64,000 bases of DNA, from assembly GCA_034769895.1 (NCBI GenBank), contig CM068369.1, positions 423,609,479 to 423,673,478 of the forward strand. The letters are read 5' to 3'. This document shows, one piece after another, positions 1 through 10,090 of the stretch. The position numbers and the translations under genes were made by a program. This DNA is from Magicicada septendecula. Lineage: Eukaryota > Arthropoda > Insecta > Hemiptera > Cicadidae. Below the pieces are notes generated by a model that saw only the letters and a list, made by a program, of their open reading frames with translations, made no database searches and was not told where the DNA came from. Each line of letters begins with the position of its first letter. Position 1 is the first letter of the stretch.

Positions 1-1370
1 AGGGAATGCGTCCAAGTATGGGTGGAGGTACTGGGCACAAAAAAATACCCGAGGCGAACCAAATTAGTATGACAGCATGTCACACTAACACAATGGACAG
101 GTGAACGTGAAACTGGTAACCTGTCCAACCAACGTGGCCAATAATTGTCAAATGCCCTATTACAGTTATAAACACGTTCTCAAAACTCAAAAATACCTAG
201 GATTACGCTTCCATTAAAATGTACTCGTGGTGCTACTCAGTAATACACTCCTCTTAAGACTAACAGCCAAGCAATCGTGACTACAGAATCGCAAGTGGGT
301 GCAGGTCTGTACATGTCTGTGTGATTCATTTGAGCCAGCGACAATCGCGTCGCTGATAAAATAGAACATGTTGCTATTTTTTAATCGCTACGATTTCTCA
401 GTTGCACGTGAGTACACTGGCATTTAAAACTATGTGTTCCATTTTTGCGATTAATCTGTCGTGCGACAAAAATCGCAAGTGTCCACCTAGGCTACAGAAA
501 CACACCTGTATGAATCTTAGTATTAACCAAGACACACAACAACCAAGGTGCCACACGCTGTTATAATGGTTAATGGGTGTTTTGTTGTACCTTATGAAGT
601 GAAAAAATAAAAGAAAAATTACAAAAGCCCCGATCACTCTACTACATTTTTAGTAAAACAATAATTGTAAAGCTGACGAGCAATATTCCATTTTTGTATT
701 ATTATGATTACAACAACACTACAAATTCTGAACACTTTTTTTATTGTTAAATTTATAACCATAATGACTAAATAAAAAATAATCTAGTTCTAGCTTTTAA
801 GTGTATGAATATTTCTACTGATATCGACAGGCCAATGTCTACTTACTTTTCACAAATTTACATAACTGGTATCAATATGTGAAGTTTTTTTTTAGAAATA
901 TAACAACTTTTTGAAGGTAGTTCAAAATTTGCAAGGGGTACTGACAGATATTAATCTTGTCGAATTACTAAAGATACTGAGTTTGTATTTTGAATAAAAT
1001 GTATAATTTGGTGCCTCACATAGACATTTACAATTTTTTTTGTTTAAATTCCGACTTCCACTTTTGATTCATCCCTAAAGTTAAAAATATTCAGTGTAAA
1101 TACTACATTCAGAGTTGGGTGATTCAGAGTGGTGGTTGCCATTTAATCTGATATTGTATATCTTTCATTTTGGAGTCCAGTGTCCTAAAAGTTTAGGAAT
1201 TTCCAAAACTCAATACTAAGCTTAAAATTTTCTTTAATTTTTATTTGGCAAAAACAAAATTCCTAAAATTTCAATTTATTAAAAATTGATATGTTTAAAA
1301 GGTTTGTATGCTTTTTAGGTTATTGTGAACCAAAATTTTTGAATTTTAAAAATCTAAACACTATCAGGAG
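1..1370. other. AT-rich non-coding stretch, nothing recognised
   Basis: No coding region, repeat structure or RNA gene was recognised. It lies downstream of the last dynein exon seen on the minus strand, so it is probably intron. The next dynein exon was not found here. Confidence 0.5.
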
Positions 1371-1387
1371 GTGACCAGTTTCCTTTT

Positions 1388-1860
1388 GTGTGTGACAAGC
1401 GTCCCAAGCACAACCAAAATCTACCCAGCAGTCCATTTGCTACCTCAGCCAACCAGTGCACTGTTCCTGGTAACAGTGCCAATCAGCATGTTAATCCTTC
1501 TATTAAAGTGTGTTCTTCAATCAAGATTCCATCAACAGTCATGCCTGAAAATCCTAGGTTCTCCTTAATTCTGTCTAAATTTCGTACTGCCCTACCCATG
1601 ATCAAAGTGAAGGCGAAGCGTTCCAGCACTTCACTAAAACTTTTGGTCACTACCATCCAATACTTCGATGCTACTCAGGGTATCCAAACTGTACAGAATA
1701 TTTCCTTCCATACTTTCACTCTCTCTAAGAAGCAAGAAGTTAAAGTTGTATTCCAGGGAATCCCCTACCACACTATCCTGACACCATCATGCAGGAGCTG
1801 ATGCTGGTCCATAGGCAGATGTTCCATAAATCACTGCCCCCTCCAACCGCTACTTTCATT
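1388..1860 (+). pseudogene. Jockey-like LINE ORF1 (gag-like) fragment
   Basis: An open frame of about 137 codons resembles the central part of ORF1 of Jockey-clade non-LTR retrotransposons. ORF1 proteins bind the element RNA and carry it to the target. Visible features are a lysine-rich stretch followed by a segment ending in FHTFTLSKKQ, then VVFQGIPYHT. This matches the family pattern of a phenylalanine-histidine-threonine strand followed by a hydrophobic 'VVxxG(I/M)' strand. After the stop at about 1801, further similar sequence (HKSLPPPTATFIEG) continues in another frame, so the copy is frameshifted. No zinc knuckles and no reverse transcriptase follow. It is a dead fragment inside probable intron DNA. 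The family assignment is by eye; the direction and the coding look are clearer than the clade. Confidence 0.5.
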
Positions 1861-2767
1861 GAAGGCTGTGTGGTGGCGCTGGAAGCTGACACATCGGAGT
1901 TGTGATTGTTTCGGTGTATCTCCGAATCTGGATCTCATGCGACACATCTCCAGGAGTTGGTGATGCAAGATTGAAAATTGACCTTGATGCAAAGTCATTG
2001 TGTCAGACAAGAAGGAAGTAGCAGGAAAGAAGAGGAGCATAATGAAGAAGAAAAAAAATGTAACAATGATCATCAATTGGGACAGCAGCAGGCTCTACAT
2101 CCTGCTGCTGTGTGGAGAGAACTGTGGTGGAGAACCAACAGCGAGGGCAGATGTTGAACATCACACCACGACCTGAGCAGAACACTCGCCACAGTTGGAA
2201 CTAACATCCTTGCCTAATGGCCCTTTTAAGATCACCAAAACAAAAAAAGCCTCTTAATGAGGTTTCTGAGAATGAATTTCAAGAATATTTCTAAAAACTT
2301 TATGAACGTTGTCAAAAGTGTTTAGTGTAAAAATACACTATATTTTGACATGATACAAGATTGGTGCCATTTGTCTTGTGACAACATATTACCTACGAAG
2401 CACAACCAATTCATTGACCATATGTATCAGATCCCTAACCCCACTTTTATGTCATGGAACTTACGTGTACGTAATTCAATAAATGAAGAAAACTGAAGGA
2501 GACAAGTAATTGGCGACATGAAATTGGGTCCCCTCAGCTGAAAAGTTAGGGGAACCTGTTAGCCTAAAATTAAGTTTCTGGTCCTTCTGGTTACGGATGT
2601 AGACTAGGCTTGTTACTGTTTACATAAAAGTTAGTACATTATCAGATTACCTTACCTTTCTACCTTCTGAGTGAAAATATTATCATATTTATGAAACTGA
2701 TACACAAACTTATGACATTCTTAACCGATCTAATAATTTTTTCTTTTAATTTTGTTGGTTTACTTAC
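1861..2767. other. Probable intron DNA with a small transposon remnant
   Basis: Apart from the repeat at 2234-2333 nothing is recognised. Short open frames on both strands show no family motif. Confidence 0.5.
2234..2333 (+). repeat. Arm of a ~100-bp inverted repeat, mariner C-terminus-like
   Basis: This stretch matches the reverse complement of 8481-8577 over nearly its full length with a few mismatches. In one plus frame it reads KPLNEVSENEFQEYF then a stop, then KLYERCQKCLV. That resembles the C-terminal tail of mariner transposases, where an acidic-aromatic stretch is followed by a basic 'W/YxxRxxKC' motif. The two arms enclose two dynein exons, so they are two independent remnants of one repeat family and not the ends of one element. 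Confidence 0.5.
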
Positions 2768-2908
2768 CTGTTGTATCCAAGCAGTTAACATTGCTGTTCC
2801 CCATTTATCTGGTCGTACCAAGTTAATGTCCTTGATGTATAAAATAAGCTTATCAGTGCTTTTTGGTCTATACACACGGCCATAATTGCTTGACACTACC
2901 ATACAAAC
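2768..2908 (-). CDS. DYNC2H1: Dynein-2 heavy chain exon (after AAA3 Walker A)
   Basis: This 141-bp exon encodes 47 residues, phase 0 at both ends. It has an acceptor ending ATTACAG before 2908 and a donor GTAAGT after 2768. The peptide runs VCMVVSSNYGRVYRPK, then LILYIKDINLVRPDKWGT, then AWIQQ. 'GRVYRP', 'LYxKDINL' and 'DKWGT' are the pattern of the AAA3 module of cytoplasmic dynein-2 heavy chain, where the KDINL strand carries the Walker B region. It continues in frame from exon 8270-8165, which ends HILQKLSQ. The protein is the motor for retrograde intraflagellar transport in cilia; in insects it acts mainly in ciliated sensory neurons. The following exon was not found between 1 and 2767. 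The family is certain, and the dynein-2 subtype is strongly supported by the combined exons. Confidence 0.93.
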
Positions 2909-4269
2909 CTGTAATGAAAACATAGTTGAACATGTAGAATAAGAATATCACACTCAATTCTTATGTTCCTTTATTATATCTAGCTGTGTCATATACCAAA
3001 AGAAGAAATCAAATAACATGAAATTTACCAGTATTAATTTATGAAATATGAAAGCTATGATTAGCGTTATAAGGAAATGACATGGAGTTGTTATAATATC
3101 TGAAATTAAGTAATGCTTTAGTATGAACAGTAATTGTAAAGACTTGCATGCAATAAGTGACTTTGGCTGTTATAATGTTTCAGTTGTCTATTTAAAGTGG
3201 CCATATTTTCTACTGTTATAGTATTTAGGCTCTTTTACTCAAAGTTTAAAATATTATGGTTTTCTGGGCCATTTAGTTTGCTTTTCCTGAATTACTTCTC
3301 CGTCATGTCAGTGTTAAAAAACATTGCTAGAATTCTTTACTGCGTAGCAACGAAACAGCCTCAGTATTGTAATTGGACACTAACTTGTTTTGAGCTGAAC
3401 ATATGAACACAAAGTATATTCACTAACCTTGTAGTATGTCATTGTTAAGACATATTGTAGTTCACAGACTCTACCACAATCGGTAAACATCTGGTCTGCA
3501 ATTGCACTTTGAATGCTTCAGTACTTCAGGATATGCCAATGGAATTGCTTGGTTTGTTTTTAGAACATTGCTGTCCCACTTTTAGTTGTGTGTCATACAG
3601 ATCATGCAGACATTTGTCACTGTACTATAGTTCCAGAGAATGTATTAATTTGTCATATTCTGATTACTGAGTCATACTTTCTGTAACAGCTCTGCAGTGG
3701 CCTTTCAAGATCGGTGAAAAGTCAAATGACCATTTGTTTTCTTATGGTGCAGTTTCAAATTGTTGGTAATAAGTCTCCCAATGAGTGCTTCTATTAAAAG
3801 TTAAAGTCTTGGTATGAACAGGACAAACAAAGCTGATTTTTCTTTGTTGTCTAAGTACTTTTCTGTTTTTATAACTGTACTGTTTGTTCAGCTAATTGTT
3901 TTAAAATATAAGGAATTATTCACATACTTTCAATAACCGTCCATTTCACTTTTAATCTATTTTCTAATACTTGCAGTTGAGTGTCTTCTTCAGGTTACAT
4001 CATGTGAGACTTCCACTTTGACATTACTAGTTATCCTGTTACAATTATTACAGGTATCCTATTACATCATTTTACTGAAGTGGTATCAGAAACATACTGG
4101 ACTGTACTAGCAGTGACTATGCACTGCAACTGTACTGAACAGGACACTAGGGCACTGGTAGTCATTGCTCCCAAGCATACTCTATTACTGTGCTGAGTTT
4201 CTTCATATAGCGTGCAATCTAGAGGAAAATTGTATAACTTCATCTCATGATGGCCAATAAATTCAAACA
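2909..4269. other. Dynein intron, no further feature recognised
   Basis: This is the right-hand neighbour of exon 2908 inside the 5.3-kb intron that runs to 8164. It is AT-rich and no coding motif was recognised. A 67-codon minus frame near 4067-4270 shows no family signature. Confidence 0.6.
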
Positions 4270-4430
4270 ATGGGCCTGCATAAAAATTTTGTGCTAAACC
4301 TCATAACTTGGTTACTGAGGCTTTTGAAATGCTTTGTGAGGCTTTTCAAGAACATGCATTAAGGCAAACACGTTTTTGAATGGTGCGCTTTGCTTCAAGG
4401 CCAGCAGAATATCACTTGAAGAAGATGATC
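4270..4430 (+). pseudogene. mariner transposase N-terminal remnant
   Basis: The plus strand encodes IKFCAKPHNLVTEAFEML, then CEAFQEHALRQTR, an FEW motif and LEEDD. This is the helix-turn-helix DNA-binding region of mariner transposases: an 'IKFCxKLG' start, the helix 'ETxxMLxxAFGExALSRT', then 'VFEWH' and the acidic 'VEDD'. A frameshift lies near the FEW motif. The remnant stops exactly at the inverted arm of the composite element at 4431. Mariner sequence resumes at 7126 with a partly overlapping segment (see 7126-7961). Dead copy. Confidence 0.75.
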
Positions 4431-4485
4431 AAGACTATAAAACAGGTTAATTACCTTCCGTCACGCTTTTTGAAATCCGAAAACA

Positions 4486-4528
4486 GGATTACTCGAGTTT
4501 CGACACATTAAGTGCCATCTTCAGATCC
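4486..4528 (-). ncRNA. Hammerhead ribozyme-like motif
   Basis: Read on the minus strand: stem I GGAU pairs with AUCC, core CUGAAGA, stem II GGCAC-loop-GUGUC, GAAA box, then the self-complementary stem III ACUCGAGU followed by A at the predicted cleavage position. A stem III without a loop is typical of Penelope-type hammerheads, which act as dimers. All core elements are present. Activity is inferred only. Confidence 0.7.
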
Positions 4529-4696
4529 TCGATGAATATAGGATAAAAATACATTTGTTGATGTATGCACATCCCGTCAGATAATAAAAACAACACAAAC
4601 ATAACAACAAAAATACTTAAATAATTTAACACATATTAAAACTGAGACAAAACAGAACGAAAACACAATACACGTGACCGACGCGGACCTGCGTAG

Positions 4697-4972
4697 TAGG
4701 GTGGGTCGAAAAAAAATAATAATTTTTTTTTCAAATGCTATAGTGCTTAAAAGTGTCCTGTGGTATGTAGAAAGAAAATGACATAAAGAAAAAAATACCG
4801 GTTGATATCTTCCGTTCGCGCATCACCACTAAAGTTTGTAAAAATTGACAAAATTTTTTTACAACTACCATAATTATTTTAAAAATGCTATAGCACGTTT
4901 TGTTTAGTTGAGGGTCCCAATAGTATATTTCAGCAAAGAAATAGTTGATATTTTAGTATTAACCGTTCGTGC
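4697..4972 (+). repeat. Left long terminal inverted repeat
   Basis: Left arm of the long-TIR transposon; its reverse complement is 6633-6925. It ends about 90 bp beyond the stop codon of the ORF. It is AT-rich with A and T runs next to the tip. Confidence 0.85.
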
Positions 4973-5061
4973 AATCTATTGAAAAACGGACAAAATATCG
5001 GTTTTTTCAACTTTTGATGTGCAGCTCTTCACCCTTTTTGTAGTGACAAAACGACCCAGAA

Positions 5062-6369
5062 CTAAGGTCTTCCCACATGTAATTCAATTTGACGAATTAT
5101 GCCATTTTTCCATCCAGTGTTGGTTCCAGTGCCGTCACATCCGATCACTTCTAGTTTGTCAAGAGATAATCCAATCTGTGAAATATAAGATATTATACTG
5201 ATAGCTATGTCAGAAGCTGAACTGGTACTGGGAGAAACATGACCTATGTAATTTGATCCCGGTTCACTAATTAATGAATAATGTTCTTCTTTTTTGCTCC
5301 TTCGAAAGTGCTTTGTGTTAAATTTTTCTACAAATAATGTATCATCCTTTCTGCCATCAAAATAAAGGCCATAGATTTCTGTTGTCTCTTTACTTTGCAA
5401 ACCAGTTCTAACTAAGCTTTTCTCCCTTCGAATTTTATATTTGTCCACTACGTGTGAAGTATCTGATTCCGTAATTAAACCTATGTCTTGTAGTACACTC
5501 GAAGCGATGGCAGCAGTTGCGCGATCAGACACACAATAGCGATCACTATTTAAAGCTGTGGCTTTTAATTTGATTCGCATTTGCCACTGTGGTTTCGCAG
5601 ATGATGTACTAGGTTCTGGTTCAAATTCAGAATCAGAATCGTCATCCTCAGAAATATTAGGTGGATGATTTGAATGCTTCAAATCTGAATCTTCCATGTT
5701 TAAGGTGACTTCCTGTTGTTCGTTTAACGCTGAGGACTCGATTTGTGGAATATATCGCATTTTTCGCTTTAGTTTTTCCTTATTTCTTTGAGTTTCCTTT
5801 AGATCCAGTGGGCCAATTTTCCCTAATCCATATTTCCTTTGCATAAACATAAATCGTAACTCTATTACAGGAATTTTCTTTTCTTTTTCACAAATACAGT
5901 CAATTGATAATGGACATTTACATGCGTCTGGAGTTTTTTTGCATGTACATTCTATATTGATAATACATTTACATGCAGCAATGTCAAACAGGGAGGATGC
6001 GTTTATCTTAAACTGCACAATTTTTTCTTTGTATGTTGTTTTATCTTTGTCACGGCAGTATGACTTTCTGAGCTTATAATATGAATCATGGTAAGCATTA
6101 ATAAGCTGAACTACTCTGTACTCAGTCACAGTTGGGATGGATGATTTGTCGTACAAACACTTAACTTTATTTGCTACTATAGTGGCAACGTTTGAGAAAC
6201 TTACCCTCTTATTATTAGTTTCACATGATAAGTTAAATCTCTCTTGAAAGCAGCAGCGGAGAACATCTTCATGCGTTGGTAGCCTATTTCCTAATAAATC
6301 TCTTGCATTACCAAATATAGGCCATTCAAAATCTTTTCTAGTTATTATGCTAACTTTTGAAGTATTCAT
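5062..6369 (-). CDS. Cys-rich uncharacterised transposon protein, C-terminally cut
   Basis: The minus-strand ORF opens with ATG at 6369 (an upstream GTG at 6384 is in frame) and gives about 435 residues without internal stops. N-terminal part: mixed alpha-helical sequence. Residues about 140-175 hold a dense cysteine cluster with repeated C-K-C, C-T-C and C-I-C pairs (ACKCIINIECTCKK, then CKCPLSIDCICEK), a likely metal-binding region. Next is an acidic Ser/Glu/Asp-rich linker, then a conserved-looking block RYCVSDRATAAIASSVLQD and a C-terminal GCDGTGTNTGWKNGIIRQIE. I recall uncharacterised arthropod proteins with the same 'CDGTxxNTGWKxG' block that run on well past it, often next to repeats. 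Here the frame ends soon after that block, so the copy probably lost its C-terminal half and any catalytic core. Function unknown; a transposase-like role is inference from the flanking TIRs. Confidence 0.7.
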   Translation of the reverse strand: MNTSKVSIITRKDFEWPIFGNARDLLGNRLPTHEDVLRCCFQERFNLSCETNNKRVSFSNVATIVANKVKCLYDKSSIPTVTEYRVVQLINAYHDSYYKLRKSYCRDKDKTTYKEKIVQFKINASSLFDIAACKCIINIECTCKKTPDACKCPLSIDCICEKEKKIPVIELRFMFMQRKYGLGKIGPLDLKETQRNKEKLKRKMRYIPQIESSALNEQQEVTLNMEDSDLKHSNHPPNISEDDDSDSEFEPEPSTSSAKPQWQMRIKLKATALNSDRYCVSDRATAAIASSVLQDIGLITESDTSHVVDKYKIRREKSLVRTGLQSKETTEIYGLYFDGRKDDTLFVEKFNTKHFRRSKKEEHYSLISEPGSNYIGHVSPSTSSASDIAISIISYISQIGLSLDKLEVIGCDGTGTNTGWKNGIIRQIELHVGRP

Positions 6370-6632
6370 TATATTAGCAATCACTCATCATCATCACAAA
6401 ACCACGAAAACACAACCGCACTTAAGTTCGAAAATGCACTACAGTACGATAACGTCACTAAAACAACGCTCTAATGCCAGTGGCAGATTGAACTCAGGGT
6501 CACAAAACACACACACACAGGTTGTAACAAGTAATATTCAGTCGAAAGAGGTACAGGAGTGGGGCGCGGCGGCCGGACATGAACTGCGGCGAGCGGTAAA
6601 ATAGCCTCAACCAGGCGATTTTCGAGCCTACT

Positions 6633-6925
6633 GCGCGAACGGTTAATACTAAAATATCAACTATTTCTTTGCTGAAATATACTATTGGGACCATCAACTA
6701 AACAAAACGCGCTATAACATTTTTAAAATAATTATGGTAATTGTAAAAAAAATTTTGAAAAATATCTTATTTTGTCAATTTTTACAAACTTTAGCGGTGA
6801 TGTGCAAACGGAAGATATCAACCGATATTTTTTTCTTTATGTCATTTTCTTTCTACATACCACAGGACACTTTTAAGCACTATAGCGTTTGAAAAAAAAA
6901 TAATAATTTTTTTCGACCCACCCTA
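6633..6925 (-). repeat. Right long terminal inverted repeat
   Basis: Right arm, partner of 4697-4972, about 10-15 bp longer through a small insertion in an A-rich run. The 260 bp between this arm and the ATG at 6369 is the likely promoter region of the ORF. It holds a short GC-rich patch around 6557-6595. Confidence 0.85.
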
Positions 6926-7027
6926 CTGCGCAGGAACACGTTATACAGTAAAATCCAACCTATATTTATAACTATTCATACCATTCATATATTCATACCT
7001 ATAGTATTTTTAACCTATATTCATCGA

Positions 7028-7070
7028 GGATCTGAAGATGACACTTAATGAGTCGAAACTCGAGTAATCC
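7028..7070 (+). ncRNA. Hammerhead ribozyme-like motif
   Basis: Plus-strand partner of the motif at 4486-4528: GGAU, CUGAAGA, stem II reduced to GAC/GUC by two substitutions, GAAA, ACUCGAGU, A, AUCC. Stem II is weaker than in the left copy. All conserved core residues are kept. Confidence 0.65.
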
Positions 7071-7125
7071 TGTTTTCGGATTTCAAAAAGCGTGACGGAA
7101 GGTAATTAACCTGTTTTATAGTCTT

Positions 7126-7961
7126 AAAACGCTTTTGGAGGCAAATTCAATGTTTAAAGAAGATGATCATTCTGGACAGTCTTCCACAGAAAATGTAGGC
7201 ATGTATTGTGTTGCTGTAAAGTTCGTCCCTCAGCTCTTATCACTTGACCAAAAGCAGCAGTATATTGATGTGTGTTGTAAGCTTCATGACATGACTAATA
7301 ACTATCCTACTTTCATCTCTTAGGATCATAACTGGAGATAGATGTTGGTTTTACGGAAGAATTGAAAATATCAGTCACCTCAGTGGAAGAATTCACAGTC
7401 ACTGAGAGCAAAGAAAGTGCAGCAGGTCAGAAACATACCAAAATGCATGCTTGTGTTATTTGGTATCAAATAACTGTTCACCGAAAATTTGCTCCAGCTG
7501 GTGTTATGGTGAGTTCTGACTTTTATTGTGATATTTTGAGGCACATGAGAGAAAAATGTGTGGTAAAAAAAAATAGAATTGGAGAAATAACATATTGGCT
7601 GTTGCACCATAGCAATGCACCTATGCACACTTCTCTCAAAAAGATAGTTTCTTACAAAGAACAACAAGGCAGTCATCCCACCTCTCCATACTTTCTGGAT
7701 TAGCCCCCCTGTGACTTTTCTTTGTTTCTCAAAATGAAATTTCTTAAAGGCCACCACTTTGACACCATAGATGGCATCAAAAAAGAAATACAGGCAGTGC
7801 TTCCAGGAAAAGGATTTTGTCAATGCTTTTTTACGAAAAAGGTAGAAGAGGCACTGATCAATGTATACATTCCCAAGGAGACTATTTTGAAGGAGATGGT
7901 GGCCATTTATAAAAAAAGTAAGCAAAATTTATTTTTTAGGCCTAGTACAGTAACTTTCTAA
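7126..7961 (+). pseudogene. mariner transposase, central and C-terminal part
   Basis: This is the catalytic part of a mariner transposase, which cuts and pastes at TA sites using a DD34D triad. Visible blocks: KEDDHSGQSSTENV (linker after the HTH), KFVPQLLSLDQKQ, ITGDRCWFYG with the first catalytic Asp (7322-7351), WLLHHSNAPMHTSL where the second Asp of the usual HHDNAPAH block is Ser, then SPYFLD, a stop codon and PPCDFSLF around the third Asp, and a C-terminal tail ending FRPSTVTF. A stop after PTFIS at about 7321, the stop in the third block and the Asp-to-Ser change make it dead. A segment between the linker and KFVPQLL is missing. The first 17 residues overlap in homology with the end of the remnant at 4270-4430 at only about 65% nucleotide identity, so the two may be different mariner copies. 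Confidence 0.85.
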
Positions 7962-8164
7962 TACCACCTTGTATTACTAATAGTATCAAAGTTTTGGAGA
8001 AAACAGCAAGTCTTACATTAATTGTAAAAATTGTATTTTAATTGTACGGTAATTGAAAAATGAACAAAACTCATACAAGTTGCATACATAACAGGCTAAA
8101 ATTTAATTTAAAAAATAGTATAATACACAGAGAAAAACAATATAATTCGTATAAATTTACTTAC

Positions 8165-8270
8165 CTGAGACAGTTTCTGTAGTATATGCTGTGGTATTAT
8201 CTGTGCACTACAATGTACTGTTGCAATCTGCGCACCTCGCAGTTGTGAGAAACAGTGCTCCAACAGTAGT
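8165..8270 (-). CDS. DYNC2H1: Dynein-2 heavy chain exon (AAA3, just after Walker A)
   Basis: This 106-bp exon has acceptor TTATTTCCAG before 8270 and donor GTAAGT after 8165. The first base completes the serine codon left open at the end of exon 33575-33352. It encodes LLLEHCFSQLRGAQ, then IATVHCSAQ and HILQKLSQ. The block 'FSQLR..QIATVHCSAQ...LLQKLSQ' directly after GCGKS is the pattern of the dynein-2 AAA3 module. The exon lies 25 kb from the previous one, the intron being expanded by transposons, and 5.3 kb from the next. Confidence 0.95.
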
Positions 8271-8480
8271 CTGGAAATAATTTCAGGATTTATGTTTTGA
8301 ATAAAGTCATCCATTATATTATTAATAAAAATACATTGCATTAACTATGTACACTCAAAATATATTGCACATTATAACACCTTCAAATTAAAATATATTT
8401 CAAAACTAGATACCTTCAAAAAGTTCATGGAAATAGTCTATTTTCCAAAAACTCTGTATACTAAATGGTTTATATATTTT

Positions 8481-8577
8481 TTACACTAAACACTTTTGAC
8501 AACTTTCATAAAGTTTTTAGAAATATTCTTAAAATTCATTCTCAGAAACCTCATTAAGAGGCTTCATTGTTTTGCTG
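8481..8577 (-). repeat. Second arm of the mariner C-terminus-like inverted repeat
   Basis: Reverse complement of 2234-2333 with a few mismatches. Its minus-strand translation matches the same mariner-tail-like peptide. It is an independent remnant in the large dynein intron. Confidence 0.5.
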
Positions 8578-9985
8578 ATCTTATCATTAACAACTTTGTA
8601 TTGTTTTCAAGTGAGGAAGCAAGTAAAATGAGCATCAAGTTGGAAGTGTATGGTGGATGCTTAAAACAGACTATGTTGTGCCATGCAAAGTCCCTCCTTG
8701 ACCATGATGGAATGATGTGCTAGCTAGTACACTGTAACACAATAGAACTAAATTTCTTGTTTTCCATTACTCAGGATGTTTCATTCTGACTGTATCCCAT
8801 AGATGATGTAGAATATCAATGTATATTTATTTGTTCCTTAATTGGCCTTGCAGAATTAGTTTATATTGGGCAACATTACCTGTGAATCAAAAAATTTTCC
8901 AGCATAGCTTTTCCTTTGCTCTTGTCTAAACAAAATTTATGTGTCCAAAATTTCAGTTTCCATTCTATACAATCAGTTTCAGTTCTGTTTGCTTAAAACT
9001 GCCATGTTTTGTTTGCGGATTCTATATATAAAGGATATACTGTATATTCATCTCCAGTGAACATATTTTTTCCAAATTTGTACCTTGATCGGCCATTATG
9101 ATAAGATCTCCTGTCTGTATCATTAAGTATCTTTTTGATTTGCAGACAACATTTTTGAAACAATGTGTCAACAAATCAGATACTTTTTCAGATCATTACA
9201 AAGAATACTGTAGAACTGTCACGTTGATGTTACAACTTCTGATGCTGTTTCCTCAATTGAATTCTCTCTGTCACTTCAAACAATAGTTTGATCAATGATT
9301 TCATCATTTGACATGGTACACGAATGCCTACTATGAACACTATCATCAACACTAATACTGTATTGTAACAGAAGAAAAAAGTCAGAGTCACCACTCACAT
9401 TTTTAAAAGGCAGTATTGTAATGGTACAGAATTGTGTGCTACCCCAGTTTCAATTTCAATCCAGTTTTAATTTTTAATTGTCAGTATCCACCTGGAGGTG
9501 CCCCTTTGTAACCAGCAACACATACATTGTTAGCATAAACAACTGATGTCTAGACAGCCAGACTAGACGTATTACGTAATAGCCCCAGCAGCAGTCTTGT
9601 GAATCACGGTATGCAGATTGTCACCACCCTGTTCACATCAGACAGTAAAGAAGCAGCATACAGTGTATTAACATTTTTAAATGGTGGCCTCGGGAGTGTA
9701 AGATAGGCCGAAATCAAAGTAGGCCTATCATGTGCAATTATAAGAGTACAAACAGTATAGTGCGGCCGGCAAAATTGACTGTCTAAGTGCTCGAGAAAAT
9801 TACGTCGGGCGACTTAATATTAAAACATGTGGAGATATTAGTGAAATACAGTAAACTAATTACAAACAGTTGCGTGAGTGCGTCAAATAAGTGGAATAGC
9901 GAGAAAAGAAGCACAGTGAATACATTGGCCAGTAAGTTTTTGCATTTTAAAACAGTAAAGCGCTTAGCAAGAGTGGGATAAAAAC
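8578..9985. other. Intron DNA, no gene recognised
   Basis: Moderately AT-rich. Short open frames (for example 9098-9286 and 9787-9981) show no recognisable motif. It ends at the 14-bp direct repeat 9986-9999 that marks the first foldback element. Confidence 0.5.
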
Positions 9986-10033
9986 TATATGTAGTAATTA
10001 TTTCTTTTATGAATTTGCTAACTGCTATTGTTC

Positions 10034-10069
10034 GACTAAGCTTTTCCTCATTACTGACATCTTCAGGTC
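10034..10069 (-). ncRNA. Hammerhead-like motif, left arm of foldback 1
   Basis: Minus strand: GAC, CUGAAGA, stem II GUCA-GUAA-UGAG (closing pair damaged), GAAA, self-complementary AAGCUU, A, GUC. Partner of the motif at 10091-10127. Confidence 0.5.
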
Positions 10070-10090
10070 TTAAACACCTAGGTTGTTTAA

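Larger units (their letters stand above)
4697..6925 (-). mobile_element. DNA transposon with ~285-bp terminal inverted repeats
   Basis: The inverted repeats 4697-4972 and 6633-6925 start TAGGGTGGGTCG and match over almost their whole length, with one small indel. They flank a 435-codon ORF on the minus strand. The sequence next to each end is CTGCGTAG (4689-4696) and CTGCGCAG (6926-6933). These are either an 8-bp target duplication with one mismatch or, because the octamer is nearly palindromic, part of the TIR. I cannot place it in a named superfamily. It is nested in the hammerhead-armed composite. Confidence 0.8.
4431..7125. mobile_element. Composite with 112-bp inverted hammerhead-bearing arms
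   Basis: Arms 4431-4542 and 7014-7125 are near-perfect reverse complements. Each carries a hammerhead-like core (4486-4528 minus, 7028-7070 plus), the type known from the pseudo-LTRs of Penelope-like retroelements. The outer ends begin AAGACTATAAAACAGG. Between the arms are AT-rich spacers and a complete long-TIR DNA transposon (4697-6925). The outer unit sits inside a mariner remnant. Likely history: mariner, then the Penelope-like inverted unit, then the TIR element. No Penelope reverse transcriptase is present, so the outer unit is non-autonomous. The inverted structure is clear; the Penelope affiliation rests on the ribozyme motif. Confidence 0.75.

Noticed and set aside
1..2767. The next downstream dynein exon
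   Set aside because: No minus-strand peptide with the expected motif and splice borders could be found by eye.
2234..8577. A single 6.3-kb transposon bounded by the inverted repeats
   Set aside because: The interval contains two correctly spliced dynein exons, so the arms must be separate remnants.
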